Positions 10,177 to 21,458 of a stretch of 64,000 nucleotides of DNA are shown here, in pieces. The DNA comes from Oxytricha trifallax (taxonomy: Eukaryota; Ciliophora; Spirotrichea; Sporadotrichida; Oxytrichidae). The translations under genes and the position numbers were made by a program. The notes under the pieces are model-generated. The model had not been told where the DNA came from and made no database searches. It saw nothing but the letters and a program-made list of their open reading frames with translations. The stretch spans positions 1-64,000 of the forward strand of contig ARYC01002005.1 of NCBI GenBank assembly GCA_000711775.1, in the 5' to 3' direction. How positions within the stretch are numbered: position 1 is the first letter of the stretch; every line of letters begins with the position of its first letter.

Positions 10177-10665
10177 ATGGATCAACAACATGATCAAGAG
10201 TTTAACCATTAAAACAATTAGGGCTAACATAACAAGACCAATCAATAAATTATCAATGATGAGGCAACTTATAACATTGCCTAGTTAATATACGGTCGTC
10301 TCAATCACCCCGAACTAGTGAATCTAAGCACCCATTCCATTAACTCCCTAATCACTACCAAAGATCAATTTTGCTAAGTCTAACACCAGGCTCATAATAT
10401 AAACAGCAGCTCACTTATCGATCCCAAATAAATGGTTGTACAAGAAGTTAAACATTAGCCTGGACTCACCACTATGATAGGATTATCAGCTATTAGCAAC
10501 CTTGCTGTAATGTCTCTTGAATATCTAGACCGTATTTGTAATGGACAACTACAGGATGGTGACTTGGCAGCTCAAAGAGATTAACAATAATCACATGAGT
10601 TTAACACAATGACAAAATAACTTTTTGATCAATATGATTTGAGAGATGGTATAGAGAATACATGA
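10177..10665 (+). CDS. Gln/Asn-rich protein overlapping the transposase start
   Basis: Intact 162-codon ciliate-code ORF from ATG 10177 to TGA 10663-10665. Many Gln codons are TAA/TAG. The N-terminus is polar (Gln, Asn, His), the middle is Ser/Thr-rich, and the C-terminal part is more structured (MIGLSAISNLAVMSLEYLDR, then acidic and Gln-rich). The stop overlaps the ATG of the transposase ORF (10662) as ATGA. The overlap suggests a second gene of the same mobile element, or a former fusion split by a 1-bp shift. No family recognised. Confidence 0.55.
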
Positions 10666-11751
10666 ATAGTAAAATTACACCAAACCAGAGACTCGCATTA
10701 ACTCGCAAATCCCCAGGTCACTTAAAGGCTTAGATAGAGACACGTAATCAAAAGATACTAAAACTATTCAAGGAAGGGTATTAATGCGCAAGTATCGCTG
10801 GCATCTTCGGCACTAAAGAGACAGTTGTAAAAAAGATATTGATGTAAAAAGAGGGACCTTAAAGCTAAGCTACTATGAGTAAAAATGCAACGAAATTAAA
10901 TCCTAACTTTAATAAAGCAATACAATAAATAATAGGGAGTATGAGACAATCCGGAGTTGTAATAACTACTAAGATTATTAGGGAAGAACTCAAGAATAAA
11001 TTCGGCTTTAATCTCTCAAAGTATCATGTCATAAAGTGTTTTAAGAATGACTTTGGCCTCATATACCATAAAGTGACTTTGATTACACCCAATCATAATA
11101 CAACCGTTTCAAAACTAGCTTGACAACATGCGGCGACTGAGTATATTCGTTCTCTGTATCGAGGTAAAATCATAATCAACGTGGATGAGACTATAATATA
11201 GAGCACCGATAATCGTAACTATACTTGGGCCCCTCCAGGAACTACAACTCTTTCGACGGTTTCCAGGAGAATGAGCAGAGTATCTATAACAGCTGCTGCT
11301 TGCAGCAACGGGTAATTGTTGTTTACCGTGAATAATGGAACAACTAATAGCTTGACTTTCATCCATTTTCTGATCTTGTTGGTGAGACACCTGTGCCTGC
11401 TTGATCCCTGGTGGTACACTAACTACCTAATCATTGTGGACAACGCACCATACCACAAAAGTTTCGTCGTGTTAGATGCAATAAAAAAGTTGGGCTTGCC
11501 TATTCTATTTCTTGGCCCATACTAGTTTGATCTCGCACCAGTGGAACAGGTCTTCGTTGCATCAAGTAGCGAGATCTGAACGAAAAGAAATGCCCAGTAT
11601 CAACAAAGTAATTATTCATAGGCAATCATATATTATTAGGAGGCAGCTCTCAAAGTATATGCAGCAGTTGGCGTTCTATATCTCAAATATTGACATGACT
11701 TGGCTCGAAGCTGCATTTCAAAGAGCCCTAATAACAGCATTAAACACTTGA
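10662..11751 (+). pseudogene. Tc1/IS630-type DDE transposase, one TGA and one frameshift
   Basis: From ATG 10662 the frame reads about 305 codons to TGA 11577, with one internal TGA at 11121-11123 (after VSKLA). The N-terminal half is basic and helix-turn-helix-like (KILKLFKEGYQCASIAGIFG; ITTKIIREELKNKFGF). Catalytic landmarks follow in order: IIINVDET (first Asp), YLIIVDNAPYH (second Asp), and GPYQFDLAPVEQVF (Glu), the IS630/Tc1 pattern. In family members the position of the internal TGA is usually Arg (LRQ-like), so CGA to TGA is a likely cause. A shift near 11560 moves the C-terminal tail (RRQLSKYMQQLAF, ending 11751) into another frame. It is distinct from the TBE transposases in this window. 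No terminal repeats were found around it. Confidence 0.85.
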
Positions 11752-11836
11752 GTTTGTAAAACGTGTGATGGGTTTCTTTTTGTAAGTTTTAATTTAGTCA
11801 CCTTGCTAATCCTGATAGAATTTAAAGTTTCTTAAT

Positions 11837-12205
11837 ATGTCTCTGACTCGTCGTCTAGATCACTTGCTTGTCCAGGAGATGAGAAGTCACAACAAACATG
11901 GCTAGTCTGTTGAATGGTGTTAAAACTGCTCAAAGGATGATAGTAAATGGCAAAGTTACGTTGGTATCAGTCTTCCTTGTAAGTTTACGTGGATCCAATA
12001 ATCAATGCAAATATTTAAATCAAGCATTAAAAACTGGTTCAAATATTCATCAGCTTAATAACTAATCTAATTTATTTTTAATTTCAGTTTATATTAATTT
12101 TCATTTTTAAATTAGAGTTTCAATGAAAAAGGTAAACAGGAATTTATCTAATGCTTCCAAGAGCTAAAGTATATAGCAACTCAAGCAAGAGCAGCTACAA
12201 TTTGA
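11837..12205 (+). CDS. Hypothetical ORF upstream of and overlapping the chromodomain ORF
   Basis: From ATG 11837 to TGA 12203. The first 50 codons are varied (LTRRLDHLLVQEMRSHNKHG; EWCQNCSKDDSKWQSYVG). The middle, about 11980-12115, is AT-rich and could be an intron: it begins GTAAGTTTACG and ends in TTTCAG or AAATTAG. If that segment is spliced out, this exon could join the chromodomain ORF starting at 12123. If not, the two frames overlap. Either way it is probably the 5' part of the chromodomain gene. Confidence 0.4.
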
Positions 12206-12494
12206 CATAAGCAAGATATTGGATGCGCGCAAGTCGGAAAAGGGTTTTGAGTACTTGAATAGATGGGAAGGGTATGGTCCATAGAACGATAGTTGGATAC
12301 CTGAATCCAATTTAGTCGGGGAATGGGCAATTGATGAGGCAGAGAAATTTTTAATTGCCAAAAAATCTGAACTGATGGATGTCAAGGTCTATTAATAAAA
12401 ATGCACCTCCCGCCATAAAACTCTTCAAATGGCAAGTATGTTATTCACTACAACACAATGGCAACAATATCTGATAAAATCTAAAACTCTGTGA
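12123..12494 (+). CDS. Chromodomain protein
   Basis: A 123-codon ORF from ATG 12123 to TGA 12492. Residues about 28-62 match the chromodomain consensus: FDISKILDARKSEKG, then FEYLNRWEGYGPQNDSW with the aromatic/Trp positions, then IPESNLVGEW, where the family has (Y)LVKWxGY...(D/N)xWEPxxNL. Chromodomains bind methylated histone tails or related ligands and are found in chromatin proteins and in integrases/transposases of many mobile elements. A Lys/Gln-rich linker precedes it and a short basic tail follows. It sits 370 bp downstream of the transposase remnant on the same strand, so it may belong to the same element. Confidence 0.75.
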
Positions 12495-12751
12495 ATAAAA
12501 ATGCAAACACTTTAACTCCAAATTTTAAGCACTGTAAAAAAACAAAATTTAGAAGTGTTAGATGAATAAGAGAATAGAGACAACACATTCTAAAATGTTG
12601 TGAATGAGATGAAGATAATAAAGATAGGAATTCACTATAAATTATTCCGGAGCTAAAGGACTACTAGTGCACTTTCCTCAACTTTTCTAGAGAATATGAA
12701 AATAAGTTGACCTACTAATATGACAATTTTTAAGGCATCAATTATGGCTCA

Positions 12752-13240
12752 ATGATTTACCAAACAAGGGAAGAATTTGTTCAAGGGGCGTATAAGCAGA
12801 TTCTGAAATAATTTAAGACCACCTAATTGTATTCTGAAGAAGTTCAATAGTTGCCTCCACATGATATCTTTAAGAAGGCATACTGGCATCCGGGTAAACA
12901 GGACTAATCTACTCTCACATGTTTTATTACTGCAACTAATATGGTTGCTGGTGGAGAGCTGCTTGATTCTCCTTAAAAGTTTCATGCACTTTACGAATCA
13001 AGGACTCACATGTCTAATAAAAGGAAACTAGAAATGCCATGGGAGGAAGGTTACTGCTACAAGAACCTTCCCTATCTTTTTTTACGACCCAAATATAGAT
13101 TAATGGTACAGCCCAATTTTTACACGTGCCTTCTCGGGAGTTATCCTTCGTAATATGAAGGCAAATATACACTAAGAGTGGTGGGGTCTCTTGGAGACCG
13201 ATAACCCGGACAGCAAATTCATAATTTAAAATCATGGTGA
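12752..13240 (+). CDS. Hypothetical protein with a calpain-domain-III-like C-terminus
   Basis: From ATG 12752 to TGA 13238, 162 codons, and the frame is open further upstream. Composition is clearly protein-like: YWHPGKQDQSTLTCF, MVAGGELLDSPQKFHALYE and WEEGYCYKNLPYLFLRPKYR. The segment RLMVQPNFYTCLLGSYPSQY followed by EGKYTLRVVGSLGD resembles the C-terminal strands of calpain domain III (hydrophobic strand, then EGxFxLRVxS). No protease domain was found next to it, so this is a weak guess. Its end overlaps the next ORF's ATG (13234) in another frame. Confidence 0.5.
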
Positions 13241-13908
13241 AAACAACCACACTTGAAAATGGATTATAGAAGACCCTAGAAGAGTGCCACGCAGCAGCCG
13301 TGGTAAAAGATGCAGACAAGAGGTGGCTATTAGATTCTGTGGAGGAAGGGCCTATTGAAATTACCCCTGAAGGAGATTAACTCAAACAATAGTACCGCGG
13401 AGTGTATTATATTGGTATGCTGGCGATTCGTGCAGATAATCCCCCTGCTGGTAAGAGAAAGGCTTTTAAACGAGAATGGCATCGTTTTATGAATGGAGAA
13501 AAGGTGGTTAAGCAAGGTGGCAACATGATGAAAATTAAGAGCAGTAGAAGAGCTTACAAAAGGATAGGAGAGCTAATCCTCACAATAAAGGCAGTAAATA
13601 ACATAGGACCAACAAGCAAACAATACCGTAAACCACTCCAAGAAAATCAAGAACATAATAATTAATTGGTAAGAGAGCTGATAGAGATAGAGAAATTGAT
13701 GCATAGACAGCATTGTTTGACAGCACACAAAAAGCAAGACAAAAGAGATAATAAATAATTGCTGGTTAAGAGAGAGTTAAGCGAGAATCTATTCACAATA
13801 ACCAGATAAACATCATGGAATAAACAAAGAACAAGTTCGAGAAGATGTAAAAGTACGTAGTAGCCATAAAAAAATAAAAGTGATCCCATTACAAGATTAG
13901 ATATTTGA
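13234..13908 (+). CDS. Hypothetical protein, 224 codons, basic C-terminal half
   Basis: Intact ciliate-code ORF from ATG 13234 to TGA 13906. The N-terminal half is mixed (LEECHAAAVVKDADKRWLLD, then EEGPIEITPEGDQ, YYIGMLAIRADNPPAGKRK). The C-terminal half is strongly basic and helical (KIKSSRRAYKRIGELILTIK; LVRELIEIEKLMHRQH), ending in a Lys/Arg/Gln-rich tail, which suggests nucleic-acid binding. It overlaps the preceding ORF by 7 bp and may be its continuation after a frameshift. Not recognised. Confidence 0.5.
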
Positions 13909-13913
13909 AGTAA

Positions 13914-14363
13914 GTGGTTGCTCCGGATGATGACAGAGATATTATTAGTGCAGCCTTTTCTTGGGTGGTCCTCCGTGGTCCAAGAACTAGACTGGGCCAC
14001 TTCAAGACAGTGATTGCAAACGATATGGGGCAAGTGCGGCTGGAGGAGTCAGCTATTGAAGGAGTTGACCAAGAGTCTCCTAGGTTGAAGAGAAATTCGA
14101 GAAGGTGGTGCTATCAATCAAGTAAAATCTCTTCAGCTTCGTTTGTAAAATGTACGAAAACAATCCTACCATCCCCTACACACTAATCACAAAGGTCTAT
14201 GGCACATGTTACCACAGTCAATGGCTGTTGCGCTCTAAGGGCGCTTCGACGGCGATATAAGGGGCAGATGAATGAACTGATGAAGAACGGAGATCCCAGA
14301 AAGATGCCCATGGAGTCGGAGTAATTATATCTTGAGATTATGAAGACAATCAAGAAACTATGA
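13914..14363 (+). CDS. Hypothetical protein, last ORF of the block
   Basis: The frame opens after a TGA at 13881 and closes at TGA 14361. The first ATG is at 14025, but good coding begins earlier (VVAPDDDRDIISAAFSWVVL), so the 5' end may be joined to the preceding ORF by a frameshift. The rest is basic (RLKRNSRRWCYQSSK; LRALRRRYKGQMNELMKNGD) and ends EIMKTIKKL. Immediately after the stop the DNA becomes extremely AT-rich, so 14363 looks like the right limit of the gene-dense block. Confidence 0.5.
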
Positions 14364-15208
14364 GACGTAATGTATTTTTCCTTTATAAATAAATGAATTA
14401 AATGTTTATTTAAAAATTATTCTCACTTTATCTAAACATCTATTAAATAGACTTAAAAAAAAAATTTCTTAATGCTGTCAATGTTTGGAAATATTTTATT
14501 AATTGATCTTTATTCTAAAAAAAATAAGCTTAATATTGAATTTAATTTAATTTAGACAATGTATCAAAATCATTAATATTTATTCAAAATCATAAATTTC
14601 CAATTAAAAATCTATGAAAAATACAAATTCTCCAAATTTAATGCTCTGCAAATATCCAAATAAGTTGAGAAATTTGATTATTATAATATATAATAATATG
14701 CAAACAATTCTATTGTAAAATGTGTCTAAAAATTTATCAATTTTATAATATCTAATTTTAATTTATTTTATTTTACTTATAAATCTTAGAAATTAGACTT
14801 CTTAAGAAACTTCTTAGAATAATTAAGTGGGTCAGATCTGCTAAGACTTTCCTATTATAAGTTGTTTTTTGTAGAGTATTTATAAAAATCAGTTCAAGAG
14901 TAAAATAATTTTTCTCTTACTTTAACCCAGAATAGCCATTCAAATTCTCTCCACCTCCAAAAGGATATATCCTTACTATTACTGATATTAATACTATTAA
15001 ACAAACTTAATAAATAATCGATTTAATATAAAGAAAACGCATGTTTATACTTTTGGAAATAATCAATTTTAATAAAAAATAGCATTTTTAAATTAAATGC
15101 TATTATAATTATTAAAATTCAATAATTTTTTACGATAGTATAGTTAATTTCAATTTATTAATTAATACCAGTGGATAATAATGATAGAATTATTTGTTTA
15201 AAACCCCT
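14364..15208. other. AT-rich spacer, nothing recognised
   Basis: Long A/T runs with no protein-like frame. Searched by eye for a terminal repeat matching the left side of the gene-dense block (about 2.5-3.6 kb); none found. Confidence 0.5.
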
Positions 15209-15210
15209 TA

Positions 15211-15452
15211 GATTAATTAAGACACGAAGATTGGGAAAAAAGAACAAATTAATTAAAAGCAACTTATTATTCGCGTAAATTATTTAAATATTGGTTAATT
15301 ATTAAAACTATTGGCTTGATTAATTGTCTCTATAAATAAACCAATCAGGGTGCGTATATATTTAATTTTAGACTAATTTTATTAATTTCAGCCAATTATA
15401 ATTAATTTTTAATTCAATTGTTCTTTCCCCAATCTTCGTGTCTTAATTGATC
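15211..15452. mobile_element. MITE E1 (242 bp, TA duplication)
   Basis: Inverted ends: GATTAATTAAGACACGAAGA at the left, and its near-exact reverse complement ending TTAATTGATC at 15452. TA flanks both sides (15209-15210, 15453-15454). The interior contains AACCAATCAGGGTGC and CTATTGGCTTGATTAATTG, shared with E2 (39131-39370), so it is a family. No coding capacity. Confidence 0.85.
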
Positions 15453-15454
15453 TA

Positions 15455-18295
15455 TTGGGATTTATAATAGTGGTCAATTAATTTATTCATTTACATTGAA
15501 AATTCTAATAAATTTGAAAATGTTATTATTTTTTTTTCATAATATTTTATTCACAGTCTACAATAATATACTCAGTTAGCTTATATTAAAACTATAAATT
15601 TTTATTTGATGAGAATTTGCCAGTAATGCCTAAAAATTCTCTATAAAAGATTCTATAACAAATTGATTTGCTTTTTATTATCTGCTAGAACCTAAATTTT
15701 TAGTTTTTTTCGATTGCTAATATTAACATAGCTAATACTTGAATTCAGTAGTTTCTCATCAATAATAAATATCATTTTTACTGCGAATAATAAAGGTATT
15801 AAAAAATTATTATTAAGATTAAAAAATGAAATTAATTTAGAATCTAAGGACAATTATGATTAAGATTAATAAACCCCACCTCATTTTTTTAGCCTGCTAA
15901 TTTCCTCCCCTAATTATAAATAAGTTTATTTATTGATTTTTAGCTATTTTTATAAGGTTTAAAAATTACAATTAAATTTAAATTAAACTTGCCATTAGAT
16001 TGATATTAATGCAATTATAGCTATTAATTGATATATAAATAGAGATCTCAATTAAATTTTAGTGTCTTAATATACTAATTAATTACTTTTAAAATCTTAA
16101 GTCAAAGCTTAAGATTTGTAAAATATCACACAATCTGATTTATTTGGAACTGCATATAAAAGCTTATATAATATAAATAATTCATAAAGACAATGAATAA
16201 AGTTATATTAATAATCAGAAATTTAATAATGAGGTGGATTAGTTATAACTAAAATCATTAATCTTTAAACATTAACTATTAATGAAGAAAAAATTAATTC
16301 ATTTTAACTAAAGCAGTAAATTACATAATAAATTATAAAGTATATTTTTAATATAAATATATAATTTTTATATAAACATACAAACAAGTTGTAGTAAAAT
16401 TTGAATTTAATAATGAAAAAAGTTAATACTTTTAAATATTGATTTGATTTATTCATAAATCTTTTATTAAATAAGTAATTTTTATTTGTTATCAAATTTA
16501 AAAAAAGGAATAAATCTTTGATATGAAAATTTAATACATTTCATATAGTAAAAGAAGTATTAGAAGAGCATTTATGAATTTCAAAATTAATTTAACAATA
16601 TATTCTCTTTATTTAATTTAATAATTTACCACAGATCATGAACCGTGTGAGATATATATATATTGAGTAAAATACAACTATAGAAGGTTAATTATTTTGC
16701 AATTTAAATTAAACTCTTATGCATATTGAAAAGCTAATAAATTTACAATGAAATTACGCACCCAGATTTAAAAGATTGGGATAGGCTCTAAACTGATTCT
16801 CTTAAATAAATTAAGCATCCAATTAATTGAACAATAGAGTTCTCCATATTAATTAGTTAAAAAATTACTATGTTTACTAAAGATTTGGAAGAGAATAAAT
16901 TACTGATGGCTGAATAAATTAACAATTAAGTAATTATAAAAATTTCAGAAAAGTATAAAATAATAAGATATAAAAGGGGATGAACAGCTTTTAATTAACC
17001 GCCCAATTTTGGAAGTGGTCGATATATGAGTGATATTTAGACAACCTAAATGAATAACTAAAATTATATAAAAATATTAACTTATGATTAAAAATAAAGA
17101 ATGAATAATAAATTCTTGTACATTAACAAAAAATATTTGAATAATCAATCCAAATAATGCATAATTCTTTTTAAAAATGAAATGATTATAAAAAATCGAA
17201 AATAATAATATTTGATATTACTTATGGTTACCATTCCGCTTTTTATATCACTATCATTAATAATATTAAATAGTTCATCATATTTTCTGGGAGTAATTAA
17301 AAAATTATTCATGATAAACCAAGTCATTTTTTCTTCATTATTTTCTTTTAATCAATTTTTTTAATTCCTTAGATTATTTCTTTAATTAAACAATTTTTCT
17401 TCCATAAAAATTACAAATTAAAAATCCCATGGCCATTATTGAGTCAGAGAAGTTTTTTTATATTTATAGCAGCATTTTTCTTTAGTCTAGATTTAATATT
17501 TATAAACCTACCAGTTTAAGAAAAAATACTCTATGTTGCTGAAAAGTAAATCATTTTAAAATTTAACAGTTGAATTATAAATGTTACGTTTTCTTAGAAG
17601 AATAATTTAGTTTAGAAATTTCAAGCATTATATGATGTAGTTTATCATTGATCAACTAAAACTAGATTCCATTGAATATTAATAAAGAGCTTCTGTATGA
17701 CCTAATATAATCCGAGCTGTTTTCTAAGCTATTAACTTTAGGAAAAATCTAAATGTAGATTTTCAAGTTTCATCTCCTCTACTTACAATGGAACATTTTA
17801 CAAATAAATTTACTATTAAAAGGAATATTCTTTTTGAAAAGCAAGATGACTACTGCAATACTTAAGGCAAAATAAGCGATGGATTTAGAAAATACTCACT
17901 AAAGAAACTTGAGTTAGTTAATGTGAAATTTTAAATTCTGGTAAAATTTTAAATAACATAGATTTATTCGTTTGATAAATCTGTTAAATATGAATCCTGC
18001 CCAACTAGTTAATGAAACATAAATCTGTAGTGTATAAATTAAACTAAGATATATTATGTACTTTTTATAGTGCTTTTTATAATTTTAATTAAATACATTT
18101 AAATATTTATAATAATTATAATAGTTGAATCTAAAAAGGCTTTGCAATCTGAATTTATATAATTTATTACTAATTTTTAAAATTATAATATTATTTTTTG
18201 TTGTTGTTTAGTGTAAGTATATATTAAAAAATATTGCTTAAATTGATTACGAGATTCAACCTGTAAATTAATTGTCGCTCAATATCTATTTATTA
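15455..18295. other. AT-rich DNA with no secure gene
   Basis: Mostly A/T runs. One frame at 17581-18015 (+) is open for 144 codons apart from a TGA at 17698 and reads somewhat like protein (KISDGFRKYSLKKLELVN). In DNA this AT-rich with a single stop codon that length is not remarkable, so I do not call a gene. Confidence 0.4.
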
Positions 18296-19304
18296 TTGTA
18301 GGAATACATTCGATTTAGGGAAATTTAAGTTAAAATTCTTGATTATTAATTACTATCAGTTATGTTTTTGGAAAATGTCTCCAAACACTGGCTTAATTAT
18401 ACTCTCTGGATAACGATTAATAATGAGAAGGTTGTTTCTATTGCTTGAAAATTAAACCTCATCGTCTAGCGAGAAAATCTTTCTGACTGTTTTTTGAAGT
18501 TATCTAAAAATCACAATATCTAGCTTCCTCCAATAAATCAGAGGTAAAAATTTCAATAGCATTGTTCAGCTTAATTTGCGGAAGCTATGGCTGAATCAAC
18601 GCATAAATTTAATTTTTAAATGACATTTTAATTGATAGCTGCCATTAATTTAATAATAAAAAATATAATAATCAATAAAAACCAAGACTTTACAAATTTT
18701 GACTGAAGCCAGAATCTAGGTTAGAGTGATCTTATTCTATTGACGATGTTTATGACTTTTTTGGTTTTTATAAATCCGTGTCAGAATCAATATTCTTGTC
18801 CTTTGATTAATGTATTTTTTAGTTAGTAAATGATTATAAATATAGTTAAATTCAAAGTTAGGATTCCTATTAAGGATTCAAATTCCATATAGATTTTGTC
18901 TAATCTTTAAATATTTATCATAAGTCCTTTAATATATTAAAGATGTCCTTTTTTGATAATTCAGGAATAAAAATCTAGACCTATCTTATCTAATAAGGAA
19001 AAATAGAACATAATTCGAAATCGATTTATACATCTTCTTTAATCTTCAGATTTATTAAGAAATTATAAAACAGAATATTTTCTACTAAAAACACTCTATC
19101 AGAAATTTTAAATTTATTCTTGTCTTTCAACATCTAAATTAAACTTAAAGGCATTAATGATAAATCAAAAATCTTAAATATTATTAATAAGATGAACAAT
19201 TCTCAAGCTAAAGAACAAAAAACACTCAAGTGGCAAATTATGTAGTACTAATAAATGATAAATCTTATTAAAATTTCCCTAAATCAATTAATTGTACTCT
19301 GCAA
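18296..19304. mobile_element. Foldback-family element F5 (1.0 kb, TA duplication)
   Basis: The left end TTGTAGGAATACATTCGATT matches the termini of F1, F2 and F4. The right end carries a diverged reverse complement (GATTTAGGGAAATTT conserved) ending CTCTGCAA. TA flanks both ends (18294-18295, 19305-19306). Longer than the other F copies, with an unrelated interior that includes a small minus-strand ORF (18918-19154). Confidence 0.6.
18918..19154 (-). CDS. Small ORF inside element F5, unrecognised
   Basis: From ATG 19154 to TGA 18918-18920, 78 codons in the ciliate code (FLVENILFYNFLINLKIK; FIPELSKKDIFNILKDL). Composition is plausible for a small helical protein but also fits chance in AT-rich DNA. 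Further open frames continue leftward in other phases. No family recognised. Confidence 0.25.
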
Positions 19305-19494
19305 TAATAAAGAGGTTTATCAATTTTAAAAATAAAAATTAGTTAAACAAAAATAATAGACTTTGCTTTATTTAATTAATTTCTAAAATTTTATGTATAA
19401 AATGTTAAATATTATTATATTAAAAAATGGAAACTTAAGAAGAACATATAAAAAAAGGCCAAAAAATGGAGGAAAAGAAGGATATTAAGCGAGT

Positions 19495-20491
19495 ATAATT
19501 AAAATGGGGAGACTGTTAAAAATAAATCAAAAAAGAGATCAAATAAAATTATGTTCATATCAATACACATGATTAAAGATAAAACAGTCACTAACTTGAA
19601 TTAAGTTTGAGTATATCCTTATTTAACTTTAATTAATTAATCAACTATCTAAAAATGGAATTTTTATTTTTTTCATCTTTTCCATTTCATTTCTATTTTA
19701 GGGCAGTGAACTAGTTAATGCTGTAGCTGATCTTAAAGTTTTTCATAAATTTTTCTAAGATATCTTCATCATATCTTCAGGGTATCTTCAGGATATCTTC
19801 CTTAAAAAATAAAAAGTGTGGAGAGTGTGGAGTTTGGCAATAATAACAGTAACAATAATAGCAACAATAATAGCAATAACACTAGTAAAATCAATATCAA
19901 GCATTATTAGAGTCTGTTTGAAATTCTGATGGAATTTCAAAATATTAAAAATCAGAGATTTTTTTCATATTCACAATCATCATCTTACTTTTCATCTTCA
20001 ACACTAAGTCTATTAACAAAAATTTTCTCAAAATTTGGATTTTTTAGGAAAAATCCACAGACTCTAATAATGCTTGATATTGATTTTATTAGTGTTATTG
20101 CTATTATTGTTGCTATTATTGTCTACTGTTATTATTGCTAAACTCCACACTCTCCACACTTTTTATTTTTTAAGGAAGATATCCTGAAGATACCCTGAAG
20201 ATATGATGAAGATATCTATAGAAAAATTTATGAAAAACTTAAAGATCAGCTACAGCATTAACTAGTTCACTGCCCTAAAATAGAAATGCAATGGAAAAGA
20301 TGAAAAAAATAAAAATTACATTTTTAGATAGTTGATTAATTAATTAAAGTTAAATAAGGATCTACTCAAACTTAATTCAAATTAGTGACTGTTTGATCTC
20401 TACTCTTGTGTATTGATATGAACATAATTTTATTTGATCTCTTTTTTGATTTATTTTTAACAGTCTCCCCATTTTAATTATACTCGCTTAA
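19495..20491. mobile_element. Element G: 1-kb palindromic foldback (TA duplication)
   Basis: Arms of roughly 425-435 bp (19495-about 19918 and about 20056-20491) are near-identical inverted copies around a spacer of about 135 bp. Ends are TTAAGCGAGTATAATTAAAA and its complement, with TA on both sides (19493-19494, 20492-20493). The arms include a tandem region of GATATCTTCAKSATATCTTC type (19755-19800) and a CAATAATAG-type repeat (19840-19890). No gene seen. Confidence 0.85.
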
Positions 20492-20493
20492 TA

Positions 20494-21046
20494 TTGAAAG
20501 AAAATTTGATCCTTAACTCAGGGTCCCAGAGACCCCATGAGGGATCATTAATAAATTTTTATATTATTAATAATATTTTTTTAATGATACCTTATTGAAT
20601 TTTAATATATTTTCATAGTCAAGCATTTATATTTACAAAATTAAGAGAATGCAAATATTTTTAGTATTATGAAATTATTTTAAGATAATTATGATAATTT
20701 TTTTTTAAAAAAATGTGATTTACAAAATATATTTAATCTAATTAGAAAAATAAGTTGGATATGATTTAGAAGAAGCTGTGTCTACATTAAAAATATAAGT
20801 TATAATTATTATTTAACATTAATTTTATAGGAATTGCACCTGGTAAGAGCAGTAGTGGGACTAGACTGAAATTCAGCAGCAGAGCAGAAAAATAAAAAAT
20901 GCACTCAAATTAATGGAACAAAGTAGGAAGGTCAATGGAAAGATGAAAGGCATTTTTGTGAAATATATATATATATATATCAAGTAGATTTAACAGCAAA
21001 TCATTGAAGCTTAAATTGTAAAGAATGTAAGTCTTGACAGCTTTGA
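20494..21046. other. AT-rich spacer, nothing recognised
   Basis: Contains a short (AT)n run at about 20965-20978 and a GGTCCCAGAGACC palindrome-like motif near 20522. No coding signal. Confidence 0.5.
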
Positions 21047-21458
21047 TTGATACGAATACATTCTATTTGGGGAAATTAAATTATATCTTAATTGATTAGT
21101 AATTACCATCAGTTATATGTTAGGAAAATGTCTGCAAACTCTGGCTTTAATATACTCTTTTGATAGAGTATTAAAAATTTGACAATGGCTGTTATTGGAA
21201 GAATGAATTTATCTCATCACTAAGTGAAAAAAATGTTTTTTATTGTATTTTGTAGATACCTCAAAATTAAAATATTTCCTTACTAGAATGATCCATGAAT
21301 ATTGTCAATAGTATAGTCCAGCTTAAATTACGAGATCTACAGTAAGATTTTTTTAGATTTAAATTTTGAGTTACTATGGATCTAACAACTGTCGTTATTT
21401 TAATATTTAATTCATTTAATTTAAATTCATTTTCCATTTCTCTAATTTATTCCTACAA
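21047..21458. mobile_element. Degenerate foldback-family element F6
   Basis: The left end resembles the F-family terminus (TACGAATACATTC...GGGGAAATTAAA) and the right end finishes TTATTCCTACAA followed by TA. Internal sequence shared with F5 (ATGTTAGGAAAATGTCTGCAA-type, with TGGCTTTAATATACTC). The inverted repeat is eroded, so limits are approximate. Confidence 0.5.

Noticed and set aside
11115..11419. Minus-strand ORFs over the Tc1/IS630-type transposase
   Set aside because: Shadows of the transposase, whose catalytic motifs are on the plus strand.
13014..14033. Minus-strand ORFs at 13014-13319, 13330-13515 and 13662-14033
   Set aside because: Shadows of the overlapping plus-strand ORFs, which carry the balanced residue composition.
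14364..15208. Right terminal repeat of the 3.6-14.4 kb block
   Set aside because: Compared by eye with 2516-3616 in both orientations; no convincing match.
16304..16495. 63-codon ORF rich in Phe, Tyr, Ile, Lys and Asn
   Set aside because: Composition is simply that of AT-rich DNA.
17581..18015. 144-codon ciliate-code frame with one TGA
   Set aside because: In very AT-rich DNA with a single stop codon this length is expected by chance. Mentioned in the spacer entry but not called as a gene.
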